From contig JBFMAI010000023.1 in the NCBI GenBank assembly GCA_040755725.1, positions 62,001-126,000 of the forward strand: a stretch of 64,000 nucleotides of DNA, read 5' to 3'. Below, piece after piece: positions 61,117 through 64,000 of this stretch; the first letter of the stretch is position 1; each line of letters opens with the position of its first letter. The notes below the pieces were generated by a model that saw nothing but the letters and a program-made list of their open reading frames with translations, was not told the origin of the DNA and did not search any database. The stretch is from JBFMAI01 sp040755725. Lineage in GTDB: Bacteria; Planctomycetota; Phycisphaerae; UBA1845; Fen-1342. Made by a program: the position numbers and the translations under genes.

Positions 61117-63786
61117 TCAAGGGGGCGGCGTGGCGGCGAAGCGCAGGCCGTCCGGCGGCTCGCCATCGGGGGCCCGCACGGCACACGAGAAGGCCCACTC
61201 CCCGCCCGCCTGCACCACCTTCAGCATCACGGTGTTCCAGCCGGCGTCCAGGGTGACGCGGACCCGGTCCTGAAACGGGGTGTGGGCGCGCGTCTCGCGG
61301 GCCGCATGCACCAGTCGGCCGTTGAGCCACACCTGCACGGCGTCGTCGCTGCCGACTTCGAGGCGGACCTCCCGCGGCTCGGGTGACCACACCGCCGAAC
61401 GGGCGTACACGCACCGCTGCTCCCCGCCGCACGCCTTCCTCAAATCGAACGTCCAGGGCTTGTTGAGGCTGGTGGGATCCAGCGGTCGCCACTGGACATC
61501 CGGGGTCCCGCGCTCGGGTGGAAAAGCGTGATCCAGGAGCCAGGACCAATCGCGGCCGGGTTCTTCATACGGCCCCGCGACGAGCCAGTCGGTCAGGCGC
61601 CCCTCATATCGCCGCAGATCGGCCAGGGCCTTCTCGGCGCGGCGGCGGGTCGCGTCGGTCGTCGTGGTCTCGATGATCCGCTGGAGCGCCGTGCGGGCGA
61701 CGTCGCGGTGCCGCGGCCCGATCAGAGTGGCCGCCGACACCACCGCCGCCTCGGCCTCCCCGCGCAGTTCAGCGTCGGCCAAGTGCCCCTCGATGACGCC
61801 CAAGACGTCAGGGTGGCGCACGGCCCCCAGGCCGGCCAGCGCCAGCCGGCGTTCCTCCGGCTGCTCGGCCAGTTTCATGGCGGTCTGGTACATCTCGATG
61901 GTCTGCGCAGGCGGACGCTCGCTCGGCAGCCCCACGAGCCGCACATACCCGCGCAGCGCCAGGGTGCGCTGCGTGGCGTCGTCCGCGTGCTGCGCCAAGT
62001 CAAGCAAGTCATCGAGTACGTCCGCGGACGACCACTCGGCCAGGGCCCGCACGGCGGCGTCGGCCATCTGCGGTTCGGTCGAGCGGCATGCAGCGCGGAC
62101 CCGCTCCAGGGCCGCAGGGCCGCCTACACGCCCCAGGGCCCGCAGCAGCGACGCGGCGACGGCGGGCGGCGTCTCGGTCCAGGCCGACAACAGCGGGGCG
62201 CTGCGGCGTGCCTCGTCCGGGTCGCGACCGCAGACCGCCACGACCGCATCCTCCGCGGTTTGGCGGACCTCTTCTTCGTCGTCCGCCGCCTCGACGAGCA
62301 GCGCGACCAGGTTCGCGGCGGCCTCCGGGGGGGCCAATGCGCCGAGGGCCTCGAACGCGCTGGCCCGGACGGCCGGTGAGGCATGGCGCGCCTGGGCGAT
62401 CAGGGCGGGGACGGCGGCCGCGCAGTTTCGCTCGCGCAGGGCCACGATGAGTTCGAGGCGCACCGCCGCAGTCGCGCTGTCCAGCGCCGCGCGCAGGGCC
62501 TCGTCCACCCCGTCGCCGCGCAGCGTCGCCAGACTGCGCCGGGCGGCGTCGTGTTCGGCGGCGTCGCCGTGTTCGGCCGCGCGGGCAGCGGCCTGTGCGA
62601 GGGTCAGGGCCACGTCGGCGCCGCCGAGCGGGCCGAGTGCGGTCAGGGCCGCCGCCCGGACGTCGCTGTGTTCCGCGTTCAACTCTGACAGGACGGCCGG
62701 CAAGGCGCTCGCGTCGCCCCGCTCAGCCAGGGCGTTCAGGAGCAGCACGCGGGCCGCGTCCGGGGCTTCGGGCAGTTTCGCCGCGAGCGTGGCCGTGGTG
62801 GCGAAACCGGGGATATCGTGGGTGAGCGTCGCGGCCCAGGCGCGCATCGTATCGCTGGCCTTGTCATCCAGGATGTACGACAGAAGCGTGGGCAACGCTT
62901 CGTGACCCTTGGTCCGCGCCAGCCCGCGCAGCGCCCCGAGCCGAACGTGCTCGGGACCGGTGTAACCAATCAGCAGTTCGTACGTCGCCAACGCCGACCG
63001 TTCATGACCTTCCGCCAAGTCCAGCTCGGCACAGCGCAGCAACGCGTCGGCAATCGCAGGCCGCAGAACGTCCGGTGCGCCGCCCAGCCAGAAATACGAG
63101 AGCCAATGCTGGCTTTCCGGGCCGGCGATGTCGCCCAGCGCCATCACAACCGCCGCGGCCACCGGCGTCGGCTCGTAGCGGTCGCGGTACACCAGCGCGA
63201 TCATCGGGGGGATGGCCTTTTCGTCGCGCCGGGCGCCGAAGCTGTTGGCCAGCGCGATCCGCCAGTCCGGATCCTCGGTCTCATCGAACGCAATCCGCAG
63301 CGCTTCGCCCGCGAGCGGCGAGGGATTGGCCTGCAAGCACCGCCGCGCCAAGTCGCGGACCTGCGGCTCCTCGTCGCGGAGCAGGCAGTCGAGGACGACG
63401 ACGGACTCTTCGCCGCTGAGGCGCTCCAGCTGGCGCAGGAGCCAAATCCGCGCCGGCAGTGGGACGCCGGCCCCCAGTCGGGCCCCCATCGCCTCGCACA
63501 GCCAGCGCCGCTGTTCCTCCATCCCGGGTTGCCCGACCAGGAAGCACAGGTGCTCGAGGTCCTGCTGCGGACGCTCGCGTTCAGCGACGTCCGCCGCCCC
63601 GAGCCCCGGCAGCAGCTCATCCAGCCACGCCTCGTAGGCGGCCCGCGAGGGCGTGAGGGGGGCACTGGGGATGGGCGTGACGACGTGCTTGGGCGTCGCC
63701 GGGCCACCGGCCGCCCCCCCGAAGCGGCAGCCCGTGGCGCCGACCGCCAAGCCCAGTAGGACGCATGTAAATAACCTGCGGTTCAT
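61117..63786 (-). CDS. Large HEAT-repeat lipoprotein
   Basis: The lipoprotein signal MNRRLFTCVLLGLAVGATG is followed by Cys20. After a Pro-rich spacer, about 650 residues form HEAT/PBS-like helical repeats, e.g. RAAALTALGPLGGADVALTL and VRASAFEALGALAPPEAAAN. The last 180 residues form a beta domain with WLVAGPYEEPG, REVRLEVGSDDAVQVWLNG and WNTVMLKVVQ, which is a PA14- or glycoside-associated sensing fold used for surface binding. It probably sits on the outer membrane or in the periplasm as a scaffold. The oxidoreductase gene ends 16 bases upstream on the same strand, so they may be co-transcribed. Confidence 0.85.
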   Translation of the reverse strand: MNRRLFTCVLLGLAVGATGCRFGGAAGGPATPKHVVTPIPSAPLTPSRAAYEAWLDELLPGLGAADVAERERPQQDLEHLCFLVGQPGMEEQRRWLCEAMGARLGAGVPLPARIWLLRQLERLSGEESVVVLDCLLRDEEPQVRDLARRCLQANPSPLAGEALRIAFDETEDPDWRIALANSFGARRDEKAIPPMIALVYRDRYEPTPVAAAVVMALGDIAGPESQHWLSYFWLGGAPDVLRPAIADALLRCAELDLAEGHERSALATYELLIGYTGPEHVRLGALRGLARTKGHEALPTLLSYILDDKASDTMRAWAATLTHDIPGFATTATLAAKLPEAPDAARVLLLNALAERGDASALPAVLSELNAEHSDVRAAALTALGPLGGADVALTLAQAAARAAEHGDAAEHDAARRSLATLRGDGVDEALRAALDSATAAVRLELIVALRERNCAAAVPALIAQARHASPAVRASAFEALGALAPPEAAANLVALLVEAADDEEEVRQTAEDAVVAVCGRDPDEARRSAPLLSAWTETPPAVAASLLRALGRVGGPAALERVRAACRSTEPQMADAAVRALAEWSSADVLDDLLDLAQHADDATQRTLALRGYVRLVGLPSERPPAQTIEMYQTAMKLAEQPEERRLALAGLGAVRHPDVLGVIEGHLADAELRGEAEAAVVSAATLIGPRHRDVARTALQRIIETTTTDATRRRAEKALADLRRYEGRLTDWLVAGPYEEPGRDWSWLLDHAFPPERGTPDVQWRPLDPTSLNKPWTFDLRKACGGEQRCVYARSAVWSPEPREVRLEVGSDDAVQVWLNGRLVHAARETRAHTPFQDRVRVTLDAGWNTVMLKVVQAGGEWAFSCAVRAPDGEPPDGLRFAATPPP

Positions 63787-63802
63787 CTTCGTGGTTCCAC
63801 GG

Positions 63803-64000
63803 CTATTGGTGCAGTCGCCACGGGGCGCGGCGCGGGCGGTCGAGCCAGCGGGCCGCGGCCTCGTCGTCGGTGATCTCCCGTTTCTCCGGGTCCCAGTGAA
63901 TCGTTCGCCCCAGCCACCAGGCGATGTTCCCGAGGTGGCAGACGGTCACCGAGCTGGCCCCGATGGCCACGTCGCAGATGGGCCGCCGCCGGGTGCGGAT
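63803..64000 (-). CDS. Gfo/Idh/MocA-family oxidoreductase, C-terminal fragment at the window edge
   Basis: The minus-strand frame enters at 64000 and stops at 63803. Its 65 residues contain ICDVAIGASSVTVCHLGNIA, WWLGRTIHWDPEKREI and RWLDRPRRAPWRL. This closing segment is characteristic of the large planctomycete group of Gfo/Idh/MocA-like oxidoreductases. The N-terminal NAD domain is outside the window. Confidence 0.8.
   Translation of the reverse strand: MRTRRRPICDVAIGASSVTVCHLGNIAWWLGRTIHWDPEKREITDDEAAARWLDRPRRAPWRLHQ

Overview
The window is GC-rich, gene-dense bacterial chromosome and reads as a motile member of the Planctomycetota. The lines of evidence are secreted proteins with dockerin-like 'NCDG..DFGDINPFV' tails, Hanks-type kinases (one with a C-terminal TPR domain), decayed RHS and TPR gene debris, planctomycete-style Gfo/Idh/MocA oxidoreductases, and a short coiled-coil protein of a type I associate with this phylum. 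Assignment to a Phycisphaerae-like lineage is inference. I see no rRNA, tRNA, CRISPR array, integrase or intact transposase.

Layout. 1-7300: a truncated alpha/beta hydrolase, a secreted modular protein and a secreted papain-like protease with dockerin-like tails, then a decayed TPR gene. 7300-13050: mnmE, a nitroreductase, clpS, ribBA and a secreted M14 carboxypeptidase with a dockerin-like tail. 13050-13780: RHS debris in both orientations. 13780-20250: sugar-type oxidoreductase, GH20-like glycosidase, ispH, and an atypical metallophosphatase next to a Ser/Thr kinase. 20250-27300: miaB, a zinc-ribbon membrane protein, a secreted protein with three regulatory-type beta domains, an orphan oligopeptide-type ABC ATPase, frr, and an epimerase-like protein with a Phe at the catalytic Tyr position. 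27300-27680: more RHS debris.

27970-42030 is one long minus-strand flagellar block in transcription order: small ORF, flgF, flgG, flgA, flgH, flgI, flgJ-like, flgN, flgK, flgL, fliW, csrA, flagellin A, flagellin B. It builds the distal rod, the P and L rings, the hook-filament junction and the filament, and it carries the FliW-CsrA pair that controls flagellin translation in other bacteria. A good sigma-54-type promoter heads it.

42290-64000: a lipoprotein, ligA, a methyltransferase with an in-frame TGA, a btaB-btaA pair for betaine lipid synthesis, rnc, a TPR kinase, a small coiled-coil protein, gltX, a small lipoprotein, acylphosphatase, a frameshifted tricorn-like protease, two Cys-containing exported proteins (one about 12 percent Cys), a HEAT-repeat lipoprotein and the 3' end of an oxidoreductase gene.

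The most unusual feature is the relation between dispersed repeats and gene starts. A palindromic element of about 125 bp with terminal inverted repeats occurs seven times, and two other short repeat families are present. In five genes (23036, 24667, 42381, 43081 and flgI at 38132) a repeat forms the translated N-terminus or the start region. In ligA there is no usable start codon downstream of the repeat, so the repeat must be translated.
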